A DNA stretch of 64,000 nucleotides from Pectobacterium colocasium (GCF_020181655.1 NZ_CP084032.1:1-64000); one strand, 5' to 3'. Positions 46,877-56,974 are shown, numbered from the stretch's first letter. Translations and numbers: made by a program. Notes: generated by a model not told the origin, from the letters alone.

Positions 46877-48505
46877 ATGGGCAAAAAAAAGGCACCGCTA
46901 AAGCTGGGAACATCGGTGTTTCTGATGGTGTCAGTTGTGCTTGGCGCGGTGTTGCTGGTGGTCTATTCCTTGCTGTTTTTTCGCATTAATCAGCTATCAG
47001 AAGATCATCTGCGAGAAAAAGCCTTTGCTATTGCTCGCACATTTGCAGCCTCTCCCGTTGTTATTGATGAACTTAAAGGGATTGGTCGACCTGAAGAAGT
47101 GCAGCTCGCGGCGGAGACGATTCGCCAGCGTAATCAACTGCTCTTCGTCACGGTGACTGACATGGATACGGTGCGCCATAGCCACCCTGAACCGGAAAGA
47201 ATTGGTGAGCATTTTGCTGGCCGGGATATCTACCCGGCGCTGTTGGGCATGGAAAATACCGCCATTAACCGCGGGACGCTCGATCCCGCGCTGCGGGTCT
47301 TTACGCCGGTTTTCGACAATAACCATAAGCAGGTTGGCGTCGTCGCGCTGGGGATTGCCTTAACCAGCGTGCAGAAAGTGATCAGTGATAACCGCTGGAT
47401 GATTCCCTGGACGCTGCTGGCAGGGGCGCTGGTTGGCTGGTTGGGTACATTGATTTTGGTGAAGGTCCTCAAGCGCATTATGCTGGGATTCGAGCCGTTT
47501 GAAATCTCGAATCTGTTTGAACAGCGCAACGCGATGCTCAAACACATTAAAGAAGGCGTCATCGCGGTCGATCAACAGGGTCGGATTACGGTGATCAATG
47601 ATGAGGCGCGACGGCTTTTCCGGCAGAATAAGCCGCAGGGCAGTGAAACGCCGGGCCTGAAGCCAGCCGAACGCGTCAGCGAACAGTGGCTTGAACATCT
47701 GCACCTGAAACAGGTGCTGGAGAGCGGTACGCCACGGCGCGATGAAGAGATTAACTTTAACGGCCACCTGCTGCTGACTAACACCGTGCCGGTCTTTGTG
47801 AAGGGCGATATTATCGGCGCGATTGCGACGTTCCGTGATAAAACAGAGATCAGCCAACTGCTGCAACGGTTGAGTGGGATGTCCTACTACGCGGATGCGC
47901 TGCGTGCGCAGTCGCACGAGTTTATGAACAAGCTGCACGTCATCCTGGGGATGTTGCACTTAAAGTATTACTCACAGCTGGAAGACTATATCCTTAAGAC
48001 CGCCAATAATTATCAGGCGGAAATCGGTTCGATTATTCGTAAAGTGAAATCGCCAGTGATTGCCGGCTTCCTGTTGGGTAAAATCAACCGCGCGCGCGAT
48101 CTCGGCATTACGCTCTCCATCAGCGAGGAGAGCCTGCTGCCGGATACCGATGATGTCGATGCCACTAATGAATTGATTACCGTATTGGGTAATCTGATTG
48201 AAAATGCGATGGACGCGATTGATGGGCAGGAAAACTGCGAAATCAGCGTGAGTTTCCATCATCAGAACGGCCGCCTTCACTGCACCGTGGGGGATGACGG
48301 CCCCGGCATTTCGCCGGAGAGTCAGGCGCGCATTTATGAACAGGGATTCTCTACCAAAGGCAGCGGGCGCGGTATCGGCCTGTACCTGACCAAACAGAGT
48401 CTGGAGAAGATTGGCGGCACTATCGAGTTTGAATCAGAACCTGAGGTGTACACCCAGTTTTTCGTTACTATTCCTTATCAAGCAAGGCTGTTTGACCATG
48501 ATTAA
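46877..48505 (+). CDS. Sensor histidine kinase, CitA/DpiB/DcuS family
   Basis: A 542-residue membrane kinase. An N-terminal helix (about 14-36) and a second helix (about 165-188) bracket a periplasmic PAS-like citrate/dicarboxylate sensor containing VTVTDMDTVRHSHPEPERIGEHF, the family's R/H/K ligand region. A cytoplasmic PAS follows (HIKEGVIAVDQQGRITVIND). The phosphorylated histidine is in ALRAQSHEFMNKLHVILGML, and the ATPase has NLIENAMDAI, DDGPGI and GRGIGLYL. The start at 46877 has CGGAGAG. It overlaps the response regulator gene by 8 bp. The ligand is probably citrate or a C4-dicarboxylate. Confidence 0.95.
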   Translation: MGKKKAPLKLGTSVFLMVSVVLGAVLLVVYSLLFFRINQLSEDHLREKAFAIARTFAASPVVIDELKGIGRPEEVQLAAETIRQRNQLLFVTVTDMDTVRHSHPEPERIGEHFAGRDIYPALLGMENTAINRGTLDPALRVFTPVFDNNHKQVGVVALGIALTSVQKVISDNRWMIPWTLLAGALVGWLGTLILVKVLKRIMLGFEPFEISNLFEQRNAMLKHIKEGVIAVDQQGRITVINDEARRLFRQNKPQGSETPGLKPAERVSEQWLEHLHLKQVLESGTPRRDEEINFNGHLLLTNTVPVFVKGDIIGAIATFRDKTEISQLLQRLSGMSYYADALRAQSHEFMNKLHVILGMLHLKYYSQLEDYILKTANNYQAEIGSIIRKVKSPVIAGFLLGKINRARDLGITLSISEESLLPDTDDVDATNELITVLGNLIENAMDAIDGQENCEISVSFHHQNGRLHCTVGDDGPGISPESQARIYEQGFSTKGSGRGIGLYLTKQSLEKIGGTIEFESEPEVYTQFFVTIPYQARLFDHD

Positions 48506-49220
48506 TGTACTGATTGTTGATGACGATGCCATGGTTGCAGAGCTTAACAAATCTTATCTGAACCAGGTTTCTGGATTTAGCTGCTATGCGACCGTCCCCA
48601 CGTTGCAGCAGGCGCGAAACCTGTTGATGCAACCTGACTCGGAAATCGATTTGGTACTGCTGGACATTTATATGCAGCAGGATAATGGACTGGATCTGCT
48701 GCCGACTATCCGTGAGTTCAGTGAAAAGACGGACGTTATCATCATCTCTTCTGCCAGCGATGTGTATACCATCAAGAAAGCGCTGCACTACGGCGTTGTA
48801 GATTATCTGATTAAGCCGTTCCAGTTCTCGCGTTTCGAGCAGGCGCTGACCGCCTATCGCGAAGAAGCAAACTTGTTCAAGCACCGCGATTTTGTTGGGC
48901 AGTCGGATATTGATAACCTGATTCGCCGTACCAGCAGCAGCACGGTCAGCGAACGTAAGAAATTGCCGAAAGGGCTGACCAGCCTGACGCTGCGTACCGT
49001 CTGCGAGTGGATTGAAGGCAATCAGGGTATCGAGTTCTCAACCGAGATGCTGGCGAATGCGATTGGTATCTCCCGCGTCTCCTGCCGTAAATACCTGATC
49101 TACCTGTCTGACACCGGCATCCTGACCACCAATATCCTGTACGGCTCTACCGGCCGACCGGTTTACCTGTATCGTTTACTGCCGGAAAAGCAGGACTCGC
49201 TGCGCCAATACTGTGAATAA
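48498..49220 (+). CDS. Response regulator, CitB/DpiA/DcuR family
   Basis: A 240-residue regulator. The receiver domain starts MINVLIVDDDAMVAELN, with the phosphorylated aspartate in VLLDIYMQQDNGLDLLP and the conserved lysine in VDYLIKPFQFSRFEQAL. The C-terminal helix-turn-helix (STEMLANAIGISRVSCRKYLIYL) is typical for this family. It overlaps the kinase gene. Likely targets are the flanking transporters at 45286 and 49419. Confidence 0.95.
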   Translation: MINVLIVDDDAMVAELNKSYLNQVSGFSCYATVPTLQQARNLLMQPDSEIDLVLLDIYMQQDNGLDLLPTIREFSEKTDVIIISSASDVYTIKKALHYGVVDYLIKPFQFSRFEQALTAYREEANLFKHRDFVGQSDIDNLIRRTSSSTVSERKKLPKGLTSLTLRTVCEWIEGNQGIEFSTEMLANAIGISRVSCRKYLIYLSDTGILTTNILYGSTGRPVYLYRLLPEKQDSLRQYCE

Positions 49221-49233
49221 AAAGCGGTGAGTA

Positions 49234-49398
49234 AACAAAAACGCCACGGCAATGACCGTTAATACTGTTCACTTAAGCGTGGATTTAGGGGGAAACACGG
49301 TGATGAGGTTCCCGCAGGGATACCTCGCACCGTGGTAGCCCCCGGTATCTCGATTCTTAAACGATCGGCATTACGGCAATGACCGTGGCGTTTTTGTT
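49234..49398. terminator. Bidirectional terminator split by a MITE-like insertion
   Basis: The arms AACAAAAACGCCACGG (49234-49249) and CCGTGGCGTTTTTGTT (49383-49398) are perfect 16-bp complements, now 133 bp apart. Without the insert and one duplicated flank they would close a 6-nt loop (CAATGA). The A/T tracts on both sides fit a bidirectional terminator between the convergent regulator and CitS-type genes. Confidence 0.8.
49261..49372 (+). mobile_element. 112-bp MITE-like repeat, copy 2
   Basis: Same unit and orientation as 41394-41505. The ends AATACTGTTCACTTAAG and (inverted) AATGCCGATCGTTTAAG match at 12 of 17 positions. The element is flanked by the 14-bp direct repeat ACGGCAATGACCGT (49246-49259 and 49373-49386), which looks like a target duplication covering the loop of the terminator it entered. 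Confidence 0.78.
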
Positions 49399-49418
49399 AT
49401 TGCGGAATCGTGGTTGGG

Positions 49419-50762
49419 TTAGGCAAACCAGCCCAGAAGCAGCGTGGCGGCGATGACGGTAGACGCGCCGCCGATACGCGTGGCGATCTGTGCGAACGGC
49501 ATCAGGGACATGCGGTTAGAGGCAGACAGAATCGCAACATCACCTGTACCCCCCAGCCCGCTGTGACAGGTGGTGACGATGGAAGCCTCAATCGGGTACA
49601 TATTCAGGTAAGGCGCAATCAGGAAACTCACCAGCGCCATGGACAGCACCACAGAACCGCAGACGATGACGTAGCCGACAGAGAAGACCGCCACGACGCT
49701 CTCCAGCGGGATATACAACATGCCAAGCCCGATCATCAGCGGCCATACCAGGGAGCTGGAGACGAATTTGTAAACGCTGTGTGCGCCCGTTTCCATGATG
49801 GCAGGAATAACACGTCCGTATTTACAGAAGACAGCAATCAGAATCATCAGTACCGGACCAGGGATGTGCACCAGTTTTTCAAACAGGCCACCGATGATGA
49901 AGAAGGCGCAAATCATCAACAAGCCACCGCCCATCAGGTGGAAATCGACGGGTTTTGGCGCGTCGTTTACGGCAAACATCGCGTTGTCTTCATCGCTGCG
50001 CACCAGACGGCCTTCGCCGTTCAGATCCTTGCGGCGCATACCCAGACGGGACAGCACGCCAGCACACAGAATGGCGAAGATGTTGCCAACAACGGCTGCC
50101 GGCGCTAACTGAGCCACATACACATCTGGTGCTTGCCCCAGAATGGCAGAATAGGCGAGAGACAACGGCAGGATGCCTTCCCCAATACCGCCGCCGATAA
50201 TGGGCACGATAATGAAGAAGAAGGTGTGGTAGAAGCTGTAGCCGCACAGTTTACCGACCAGTAAACCGGTTGCCAGCGCGGTTGCCGTGCCGACGACCAG
50301 CGGAACGAACATACGTATCATCCCCTGAATCAGTATCTTGCGGTTCATACCCAGGATACTGCCAACCACCAGACAGGCGATGACGAAATACAGGAAGTTC
50401 GCCTCTTTCATCAGCAGGTGGACGGTTTTCATGGTGTTGTCGTTGAACAGCTCAAAATACACCATGACGGAAGGCACCATCAGGCACAGAATCGCCGGGC
50501 CACCGATATCTTTGAACACCGGGATGTTGCTGCCAATGTGTGCCAGTAAAAAGCCCATTGTCATGATGACGGCGAAACCGCCGATCATGTTTTTAGGCAG
50601 GTATCCTTCATAGGCCGCGATAGCGACAATGGCGGCAATCGCCATAAAAAGTGCAACGGGAACGGAGCCGATTTTCTTTTTAAACAAGCTGCCGATAAAC
50701 GATGACTGTGTTTCCAGCGCGAGATCGTTCTCACATAGAATATCAGTTTCAATTTTTTTCAT
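49419..50762 (-). CDS. 2-hydroxycarboxylate/sodium symporter, CitS (CCS) family
   Basis: A 447-residue permease with about eleven membrane segments. The two GGxG re-entrant loop motifs typical of the family are VPIIGGGIGEGILPLSL and SGLGGTGDVAILSASNRM. The C-terminal half includes the arginine motif AQIATRIGG, which binds the carboxylate in CitS. The start at 50762 has AGGGTGA upstream; a GTG at 50771 is less likely. The substrate is citrate or malate. It converges on the CitB/DpiA-type regulator gene. Confidence 0.94.
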   Translation of the reverse strand: MKKIETDILCENDLALETQSSFIGSLFKKKIGSVPVALFMAIAAIVAIAAYEGYLPKNMIGGFAVIMTMGFLLAHIGSNIPVFKDIGGPAILCLMVPSVMVYFELFNDNTMKTVHLLMKEANFLYFVIACLVVGSILGMNRKILIQGMIRMFVPLVVGTATALATGLLVGKLCGYSFYHTFFFIIVPIIGGGIGEGILPLSLAYSAILGQAPDVYVAQLAPAAVVGNIFAILCAGVLSRLGMRRKDLNGEGRLVRSDEDNAMFAVNDAPKPVDFHLMGGGLLMICAFFIIGGLFEKLVHIPGPVLMILIAVFCKYGRVIPAIMETGAHSVYKFVSSSLVWPLMIGLGMLYIPLESVVAVFSVGYVIVCGSVVLSMALVSFLIAPYLNMYPIEASIVTTCHSGLGGTGDVAILSASNRMSLMPFAQIATRIGGASTVIAATLLLGWFA

Positions 50763-51161
50763 TATATTCACCCTGCTAGGACAGTTGGTACAGAAAGAAA
50801 TGACATGCCTGCCGCGTCATGTTGTTTCGATATTTCTTGTGCGTCGTTATCGACGTTTTTGTCGTCGATATCGGTATGTTTATCGAACGTTATTAATGCC
50901 AATAGCGGCGGATGTTTATTATCAAAAAAGCAGCAAATACGTTTTTTTGTTTTTTATCAGTTAGTAACAAAAAGATAAGAAAGAGTGGATGTTATTTAAC
51001 AATGAATCTTGTTGGAGGGTAATTTAGCATGAGGGAATGTTAAAAATAATACGTTAATTGCGTATTTGTGAACTTATCAGCAACTCCATTTTAAATAACT
51101 TATATTGTTTTTTTGTAATTAAAATAATTTATTGAGTGCATCGAAGGAGTTAAAAAAGGGG

Positions 51162-51177
51162 AGTGAGGTAAATCACA
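51162..51177. promoter_or_regulatory. CRP-like site far upstream of the CitS-type gene
   Basis: AGTGA, six bases, then TCACA matches CRP half-sites at nine of ten positions. It is about 400 bp from the CitS-type start, in a long AT-rich intergenic region, so assignment to a promoter is uncertain. Confidence 0.4.
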
Positions 51178-51266
51178 GAGTGAAAATACCACTTTATGGG
51201 AATAAGTAAATAGCGCACTTTCATTTTAGTGAAAATATTTATTTAACTAAAATAGCCAGTTAATTA

Positions 51267-51596
51267 TTGAGTAATATCATTTTCTTGCGGGTCGCTACCC
51301 AGGCGATGCTACTGCGAACAGAATGCGTCCTCAACCCTACATCAGTTGCCTTTTTATCTATGCTTTATCTAACGGATGTCTTCAGCAACGGATCTCTGGT
51401 AACGACTATCCCACAGATAAACAATGCAGGAGAAGCCCAGTTGGAGGAGGGGGAAAAGGCGTTTCTTCCGTCGCACAAAGTTTTTTTCTGTAGCGTAGAT
51501 AGTCCAGTTCCTGCTTATGGTGCCGCGGCAGATATCAGAATTTCTTATTATCTGTCAGGATTTTCACCTGCTGTTAACGTTTTTAACAAAAAATAG
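51267..51596 (+). CDS. Unrecognised open frame, probably not a functional gene
   Basis: A 109-codon frame starting at TTG (or ATG at 51306) without a ribosome-binding site. The product (LYLTDVFSNGSLVTTIPQIN and onward) matches no family I know. It may be a chance frame or a decayed gene. The remainder of the 1.4-kb gap 50763-52203 shows no other coding signal. Confidence 0.15.
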   Translation: MSNIIFLRVATQAMLLRTECVLNPTSVAFLSMLYLTDVFSNGSLVTTIPQINNAGEAQLEEGEKAFLPSHKVFFCSVDSPVPAYGAAADIRISYYLSGFSPAVNVFNKK

Positions 51597-52066
51597 TGCT
51601 CAAATCTTGGACATGTAAGACCAGATGACTATAGTTTTTTTAATGGTGATAATTTCTTTATGTCGGCAATGTATCGGGTTTTATCGCTGTTTTTTAATAA
51701 AAAGACAAAACATCCACCTTTTGTAAGGTGATGGGCTTGTATTTTCTCTTTTAAGAAAATGTAAGGAAATTTTGTAAATCCCTACTGCTCATATTGACGT
51801 CACCGCCATCTGTTGAGAAATTGAGGGCGTCATAGGGATATAAGGAGGAAAGCAGCGGCTTGTCTGAATGATTCTACGTCTTCATCCAGCATCCGTGAGC
51901 GGGTTGTGGCGCGTCGAGGTGTAGGTTGTAGTTATTATGACTATATCCAACAGCGTGGCGGCCATCGGTTTTTGGTAACCCCTTTGCCTCTCCCCATTAT
52001 TTTAACTTTGCCTTCGGGCGACAGGGTACAGACCACAGCTCGTAAAAAATACAGGTCTGGCCAACC

Positions 52067-52170
52067 ATACCCAATTGATTTCGAGATGCAGAACGAAATA
52101 TAGCGCTGTTAACCACTGTGCGTTTAACGACAGAATTAACGCGTATGCAGCTTGGAGTATGGCGGGTATA
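52067..52170 (+). repeat. Degenerate ERIC-like element upstream of dppA
   Basis: The left end CCAATTGATTTCGAGATGCAG resembles the ERIC start, and the right end AACGCGTATGCAGCTTGG with GAGTATGGCGGGTATA matches the ERIC end closely. The centre is diverged from the consensus. It would be transcribed in the dppA leader, ending 33 bp before the ATG. Confidence 0.6.
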
Positions 52171-52203
52171 GCACACAACATCATCCACAATGGAGCACAA
52201 GTA

Positions 52204-53811
52204 ATGGAAAAATCCCTGGTTAAATCAAGGGTGTTGAAGTTCGGCCTTGGCTTGCTCGCCATGTCCGTCGCCGCAGGCGTTCAGGCAAAAACGCTGGTTT
52301 ACTGCTCAGAGGGTTCCCCGGAAGGTTTTAACCCACAGCTGTTCACCTCCGGTACGACATTTGATGCCAGCTCTATTCCTATTTATAACCGCCTGGTGGA
52401 ATTTAAAGACGGCACCACGGACACCACTCCAGGGTTGGCTGAAAAATGGGATATTAGCGAAGATGGCAAAACCTATACTTTCCATCTGCGCAAAGGCGTG
52501 AAATGGCAAGACGGCAAAGATTTCAAACCTTCCCGCGAGTTCAATGCTGATGACGTGATTTTCTCCTTCATGCGTCAGCAGGATGCCAACCATCCGTACC
52601 ACAAAGTGTCTGGCGGCAGCTATGAATACTATCAGGGTATGGGGATGCCAGAGCTGATCAGCAAAATTGAAAAAGTCGATGACTATACCGTCCGCTTTGT
52701 GCTGACTCGCCCTGAAGCGCCGTTCCTTGCCGATTTGGCGATGGATTTTGCTTCCATCCTGTCAGCGGAATACGCCGATAATATGCTGAAAGCCGGTACG
52801 CCGGAGAAAATCGACCTGAACCCAATCGGTACAGGTCCGTTCCAGCTACAGCAGTACCAAAAAGACTCCCGTATTCTGTACAAAGCCTTTGAAGGCTTCT
52901 GGGGCACCAAGCCGGGTATTGACCGTCTGGTCTTCTCCATCACGCCAGATGCTTCTGTACGTTACGCCAAGCTGCAAAAAGATGAATGCCAGATCATGCC
53001 GTATCCTAACCCGGCCGATCTCGCGAAGATGAAAGAAGATAAAAACATCACGTTGCTGGAGCAGCCGGGCCTGAACGTCGGCTATCTGTCTTACAACGTT
53101 GAGAAAAAACCGCTGGATAACGTCAAGATTCGCCAGGCGCTGAACTATGCGGTTAACAAGTCTGCCATCATCGAAGCGGTTTATCAGGGTGCTGGTCAGG
53201 CTGCGACCAACCTGATCCCGCCGACCATGTGGGGCTACAACAACGACGTTAAAGACTACAGCTACGATCCTGAAAAAGCGAAAGCACTGCTGAAAGAAGC
53301 AGGTATGGCTGACGGTTTCTCAATCGACCTGTGGGCAATGCCAGTACAGCGTCCGTACAACCCGAACGCACGTCGTATGGCGGAAATGATTCAGTCCGAC
53401 TGGGCGAAAGTTGGCGTGAAAGCCAAAATCGTCACCTACGAGTGGGGCGAGTATCTGAAGCGTGCGAAAGACGGCGAACACCAGACCGTGCTAATGGGCT
53501 GGACGGGTGACAACGGGGATCCGGATAACTTCTTCGCGACCCTGTTCAGCTGCGATGCAGCTAAAAATGGCTCCAACTACTCCAAGTGGTGCTACAAGCC
53601 GTTTGAAGAGTTGATCCAACCCGCGCGCGCCGTTTCCGATCACGAAAAACGTATTGAGCTGTACAAACAAGCACAGGTGGTGATGCACGATCAGGCTCCG
53701 GCACTGATTGTTGCGCACTCCACCGTGTATGAACCAGTACGTAAAAATGTGAAAGGTTATGTGGTTCAGCCGCGTGGTGTGCATAGCTTCAACAACGTGA
53801 CGTTGGATTAA
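52204..53811 (+). CDS. dppA: Dipeptide-binding periplasmic protein DppA
   Basis: A 535-residue binding protein. The signal peptide ends at GVQA before [20 protein letters not shown], matching mature E. coli DppA, and similarity runs throughout ([40 protein letters not shown]). It captures dipeptides and is also a chemotaxis co-receptor in E. coli. GGAG lies 8 bp before the ATG at 52204; the frame is open further upstream through the ERIC-like sequence. It is the first gene of dppABCDF. Confidence 0.97.
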   Translation: MEKSLVKSRVLKFGLGLLAMSVAAGVQAKTLVYCSEGSPEGFNPQLFTSGTTFDASSIPIYNRLVEFKDGTTDTTPGLAEKWDISEDGKTYTFHLRKGVKWQDGKDFKPSREFNADDVIFSFMRQQDANHPYHKVSGGSYEYYQGMGMPELISKIEKVDDYTVRFVLTRPEAPFLADLAMDFASILSAEYADNMLKAGTPEKIDLNPIGTGPFQLQQYQKDSRILYKAFEGFWGTKPGIDRLVFSITPDASVRYAKLQKDECQIMPYPNPADLAKMKEDKNITLLEQPGLNVGYLSYNVEKKPLDNVKIRQALNYAVNKSAIIEAVYQGAGQAATNLIPPTMWGYNNDVKDYSYDPEKAKALLKEAGMADGFSIDLWAMPVQRPYNPNARRMAEMIQSDWAKVGVKAKIVTYEWGEYLKRAKDGEHQTVLMGWTGDNGDPDNFFATLFSCDAAKNGSNYSKWCYKPFEELIQPARAVSDHEKRIELYKQAQVVMHDQAPALIVAHSTVYEPVRKNVKGYVVQPRGVHSFNNVTLD

Positions 53812-53839
53812 GTCAGCCACTCGTTTTTCACGGACATTG

Positions 53840-53893
53840 AAAACCCCGACCTTGCGGTTTCTCGTTAGAGGAGCCGTGGAGGCGGGGTTTCTT
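53840..53893 (+). terminator. Hairpin between dppA and dppB
   Basis: Arms AAACCCCG (53841-53848) and CGGGGTTT (53883-53890) enclose a partly paired loop. It is 30 bp after the dppA stop and probably allows partial readthrough, giving excess DppA over the membrane subunits. Confidence 0.6.
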
Positions 53894-53917
53894 GCCCGTT
53901 ACGTTTTTATGGCAGAT

Positions 53918-53980
53918 TTCCTGCCCGCCAGCCGGCGGGCCGTCGCACACGACGTTTAAAATCGTTTCTGACGATTTTTT
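53918..53980 (+). repeat. Intergenic repeat, copy 3
   Basis: The same 63-bp unit as 6327-6389: TTCCTGCCCGCCA, GGGCCGTCGC, CGACGTT, then ACGATTTTTT. It lies inside the dpp operon between dppA and dppB. Confidence 0.65.
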
Positions 53981-54044
53981 AGCTGTGAGCAATGATAAGC
54001 CTGATGGCCAACGAGCCAGCGGGCATAAATAGAGAGTTCGGGAT

Positions 54045-55064
54045 ATGTTGCAGTTCATACTCCGGCGTTTGGGGCTCGTTATCCCAACGTTTATTGGTAT
54101 CACCCTGTTGACCTTCGCATTCGTGCACATGATTCCGGGCGATCCGGTCATGATCATGGCGGGGGAACGTGGTATTTCCGCCGAGCGCCATGCGCAATTG
54201 CTGGCTGAAATGGGGCTGGACAAGCCGCTTTGGCAGCAATACATCCACTATATCGGCGGTGTGTTGCAGGGCGATCTGGGAATCTCCCTTAAGAGCCGTA
54301 TCCCCGTGTGGGAAGAATTTGTGCCTCGCTTCAAAGCGACGCTGGAACTGGGTATCTGTGCGATGCTGTTTGCTATCGCGGTTGGGATCCCGGTTGGTGT
54401 GCTGGCTGCGGTTAAACGCGGTTCCATTTTCGATCATACCTCTGTTGGCCTGGCGCTGACGGGCTACTCCATGCCTATCTTCTGGTGGGGCATGATGCTG
54501 ATTATGCTGGTCTCCGTTCAGCTCAACCTGACGCCTGTTTCGGGGCGCATCAGCGACACGATTTTCCTTGATGACAGTATGCCACTGACTGGCTTTATGC
54601 TGATCGACACCCTGTTCTGGGGCGAGAAAGGCGATTTTATCGACGCGGTTGAACACATGATTCTGCCTGCCATCGTGTTGGGCACCATCCCGCTGGCCGT
54701 GATTGTGCGTATGACGCGTTCCGCGATGCTGGAAGTGCTGGGCGAGGACTACATCCGTACCGCCCGCGCCAAAGGACTGAGCCGCCTGCGTGTCATTGTC
54801 GTGCATGCGTTGCGTAATGCGATGCTGCCAGTGGTGACGGTCATTGGCTTGCAGGTCGGCACCATGCTGGCCGGGGCGATCCTGACGGAAACCATTTTCT
54901 CCTGGCCGGGGCTGGGACGGTGGTTGATCGATGCGTTGCAGCGTCGTGACTATCCGGTGGTTCAGGGCGGCGTGCTGCTGGTAGCAACCATGATCATTCT
55001 GGTTAACCTGCTGGTGGATGTGCTCTACGGCGTGGTTAACCCACGCATCCGTCACAAGAAATAA
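54045..55064 (+). CDS. dppB: Dipeptide ABC transporter permease DppB
   Basis: A 339-residue permease, the same length as E. coli DppB. The N-terminus MLQFILRRLGLVIPTFIGIT and coupling loop YIRTARAKGLSRLRVIVVHALRN are typical. It pairs with DppC encoded 13 bp downstream. The 233-bp gap from dppA holds a hairpin and a repeat. Confidence 0.97.
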   Translation: MLQFILRRLGLVIPTFIGITLLTFAFVHMIPGDPVMIMAGERGISAERHAQLLAEMGLDKPLWQQYIHYIGGVLQGDLGISLKSRIPVWEEFVPRFKATLELGICAMLFAIAVGIPVGVLAAVKRGSIFDHTSVGLALTGYSMPIFWWGMMLIMLVSVQLNLTPVSGRISDTIFLDDSMPLTGFMLIDTLFWGEKGDFIDAVEHMILPAIVLGTIPLAVIVRMTRSAMLEVLGEDYIRTARAKGLSRLRVIVVHALRNAMLPVVTVIGLQVGTMLAGAILTETIFSWPGLGRWLIDALQRRDYPVVQGGVLLVATMIILVNLLVDVLYGVVNPRIRHKK

Positions 55065-55077
55065 GGGGAAGGCTAAG

Positions 55078-55980
55078 ATGACAAATGTCACTGAACCTGT
55101 TGTAAACAGCGCACCGAAGCCGATGACCCCGCTACAGGAATTCTGGCACTATTTTAAACGTAACAAAGGGGCGGTCGTCGGCATGGTGTATGTCGTGCTG
55201 ATGCTGATTATCGCCATTGGCGCCAACGTGTTGGCACCACATGCGCCCGCTGAGCAGTTCCGCGACGCGTTGCTTCGTCCGCCGGTCTGGCAAGAGGGCG
55301 GAAGCTGGCAGTTCATTCTGGGCACCGATGATGTCGGGCGTGATGTCCTGTCCCGCCTGATGTATGGCGCACGTCTGTCGCTGCTGGTCGGCTGTCTGGT
55401 GGTGGCGCTGTCGCTGGTGCTGGGGGTGATCTTCGGCCTGCTGGCCGGGTATTTTGGCGGTGTGGTCGATGCGCTCATCATGCGTATCGTCGATATCATG
55501 CTGGCACTGCCAAGCCTGCTGCTGGCGTTGGTGCTGGTGGCCGTTTTTGGGCCTTCGATTGTGAACGCCTCGTTGGCGCTGACCTTCGTGGCATTGCCGC
55601 ACTATGTCCGTTTAACCCGTGCGGCAGTGCTGGTGGAGGTTAACCGCGATTACGTCACGGCTTCACGCGTGGCGGGAGCCGGTTCGGCGCGCCAGATGTT
55701 CGTCAACATTCTTCCTAACTGCCTGGCACCGCTGATTGTGCAGGCGTCTCTCGGTTTTTCTAACGCTATTCTTGATATGGCTGCTTTGGGTTTCCTCGGT
55801 ATGGGTGCACAGCCGCCAACGCCAGAGTGGGGCACCATGCTCTCGGACGTTTTGCAGTTTGCGCAAAGCGCCTGGTGGGTGGTGACGTTCCCCGGTTTGG
55901 CAATTTTACTGACGGTATTGGCGTTTAACCTGATGGGGGACGGCTTGCGTGATGCTCTCGACCCCAAACTCAAGCAGTAA
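55078..55980 (+). CDS. dppC: Dipeptide ABC transporter permease DppC
   Basis: A 300-residue permease matching E. coli DppC. The conserved [20 protein letters not shown] segment and coupling loop [21 protein letters not shown] are present. The start at 55078 (MTNVTEPVV) has GGGGAAGG upstream. It is followed by dppD 13 bp later. Confidence 0.97.
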   Translation: MTNVTEPVVNSAPKPMTPLQEFWHYFKRNKGAVVGMVYVVLMLIIAIGANVLAPHAPAEQFRDALLRPPVWQEGGSWQFILGTDDVGRDVLSRLMYGARLSLLVGCLVVALSLVLGVIFGLLAGYFGGVVDALIMRIVDIMLALPSLLLALVLVAVFGPSIVNASLALTFVALPHYVRLTRAAVLVEVNRDYVTASRVAGAGSARQMFVNILPNCLAPLIVQASLGFSNAILDMAALGFLGMGAQPPTPEWGTMLSDVLQFAQSAWWVVTFPGLAILLTVLAFNLMGDGLRDALDPKLKQ

Positions 55981-55993
55981 CAGAGGTAGAGAG

Positions 55994-56974
55994 ATGGCGT
56001 TGCTCAATGTAGATAAACTGTCGGTTCACTTTGGTGACGAGGATTTGCCGTTTCGGGCGGTCGATCGCATCAGTTATCAGGTGGAAGAAGGGCAGGTGGT
56101 CGGTATCGTCGGGGAATCCGGCTCCGGTAAATCCGTCAGCTCGCTGGCGATAATGGGGCTGATTGACTACCCCGGCAAAGTGATGGCCGACAAGCTGGAA
56201 TTTAACCAGCGCGATTTAAAGCAAATTTCCGAGAAAGAACGGCGTAATCTGGTGGGCTCTGAGGTCGCGATGATCTTCCAGGACCCGATGACCAGTCTGA
56301 ACCCGTGCTACACCGTGGGCTACCAGATCATGGAAGCCATCAAGGTGCATCAGGGCGGTAACCGCAAAACCCGTCGTCAGCGGGCGATTGACCTGCTGAC
56401 GCTGGTCGGGATTCCCGATCCGGCTTCGCGCCTCGATGTCTATCCGCACCAGCTTTCCGGCGGGATGAGCCAGCGCGTGATGATTGCGATGGCGATTGCC
56501 TGCCGGCCGAAGCTGCTGATTGCCGATGAGCCAACCACGGCGCTGGACGTGACCATTCAGGCGCAGATTATTGAACTGCTGCTCGAACTGCAACAGCGCG
56601 AGAATATGGCGCTGATCCTGATCACGCACGATTTGGCGCTGGTGGCCGAAGCGGCACACCACATCATCGTGATGTATGCCGGGCAGGTCGTGGAATCAGG
56701 CAAAGCGGCGGACATTTTCAGTGCGCCCCGCCATCCGTATACCCAGGCGCTGCTGCGTGCGCTGCCTGAGTTTGCGGCGGACAAGTCCCGACTGGCATCG
56801 CTGCCGGGCGTGGTGCCGGGCAAGTACGATCGCCCTAACGGCTGTCTGTTAAACCCACGCTGCCCCTATGCGCAGGACCGTTGCCGTCAGGAAGAACCTG
56901 CACTGCGCGATATTCCTGGTCGTCAGGTGAAATGTCATACACCGCTGGATGATGCGGGGAGACCGACCCTATGA
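55994..56974 (+). CDS. dppD: Dipeptide ABC transporter ATPase DppD
   Basis: A 326-residue ATPase with Walker A GESGSGKS, signature [15 protein letters not shown], Walker [13 protein letters not shown] and a C-terminal cysteine-containing region ([20 protein letters not shown]) typical of oligopeptide ATPases, where it can hold an iron-sulfur cluster. The start at 55994 has AGAGGTAGAG. It overlaps dppF by 4 bp. Confidence 0.97.
   Translation: MALLNVDKLSVHFGDEDLPFRAVDRISYQVEEGQVVGIVGESGSGKSVSSLAIMGLIDYPGKVMADKLEFNQRDLKQISEKERRNLVGSEVAMIFQDPMTSLNPCYTVGYQIMEAIKVHQGGNRKTRRQRAIDLLTLVGIPDPASRLDVYPHQLSGGMSQRVMIAMAIACRPKLLIADEPTTALDVTIQAQIIELLLELQQRENMALILITHDLALVAEAAHHIIVMYAGQVVESGKAADIFSAPRHPYTQALLRALPEFAADKSRLASLPGVVPGKYDRPNGCLLNPRCPYAQDRCRQEEPALRDIPGRQVKCHTPLDDAGRPTL

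Noticed and set aside
49410..50108. 232-codon plus-strand frame opposite the CitS-type gene
   Set aside because: It is a shadow frame; the minus strand encodes a complete membrane transporter with GGxG motifs.
52075..52203. N-terminal extension of DppA
   Set aside because: The extension would be read from the ERIC-like repeat, and the ATG at 52204 gives a normal signal peptide.
53979..55091. 370-codon minus-strand frame over dppB
   Set aside because: It is antisense to dppB, with a low-complexity His/Gln/Asn/Arg composition typical of shadow frames.
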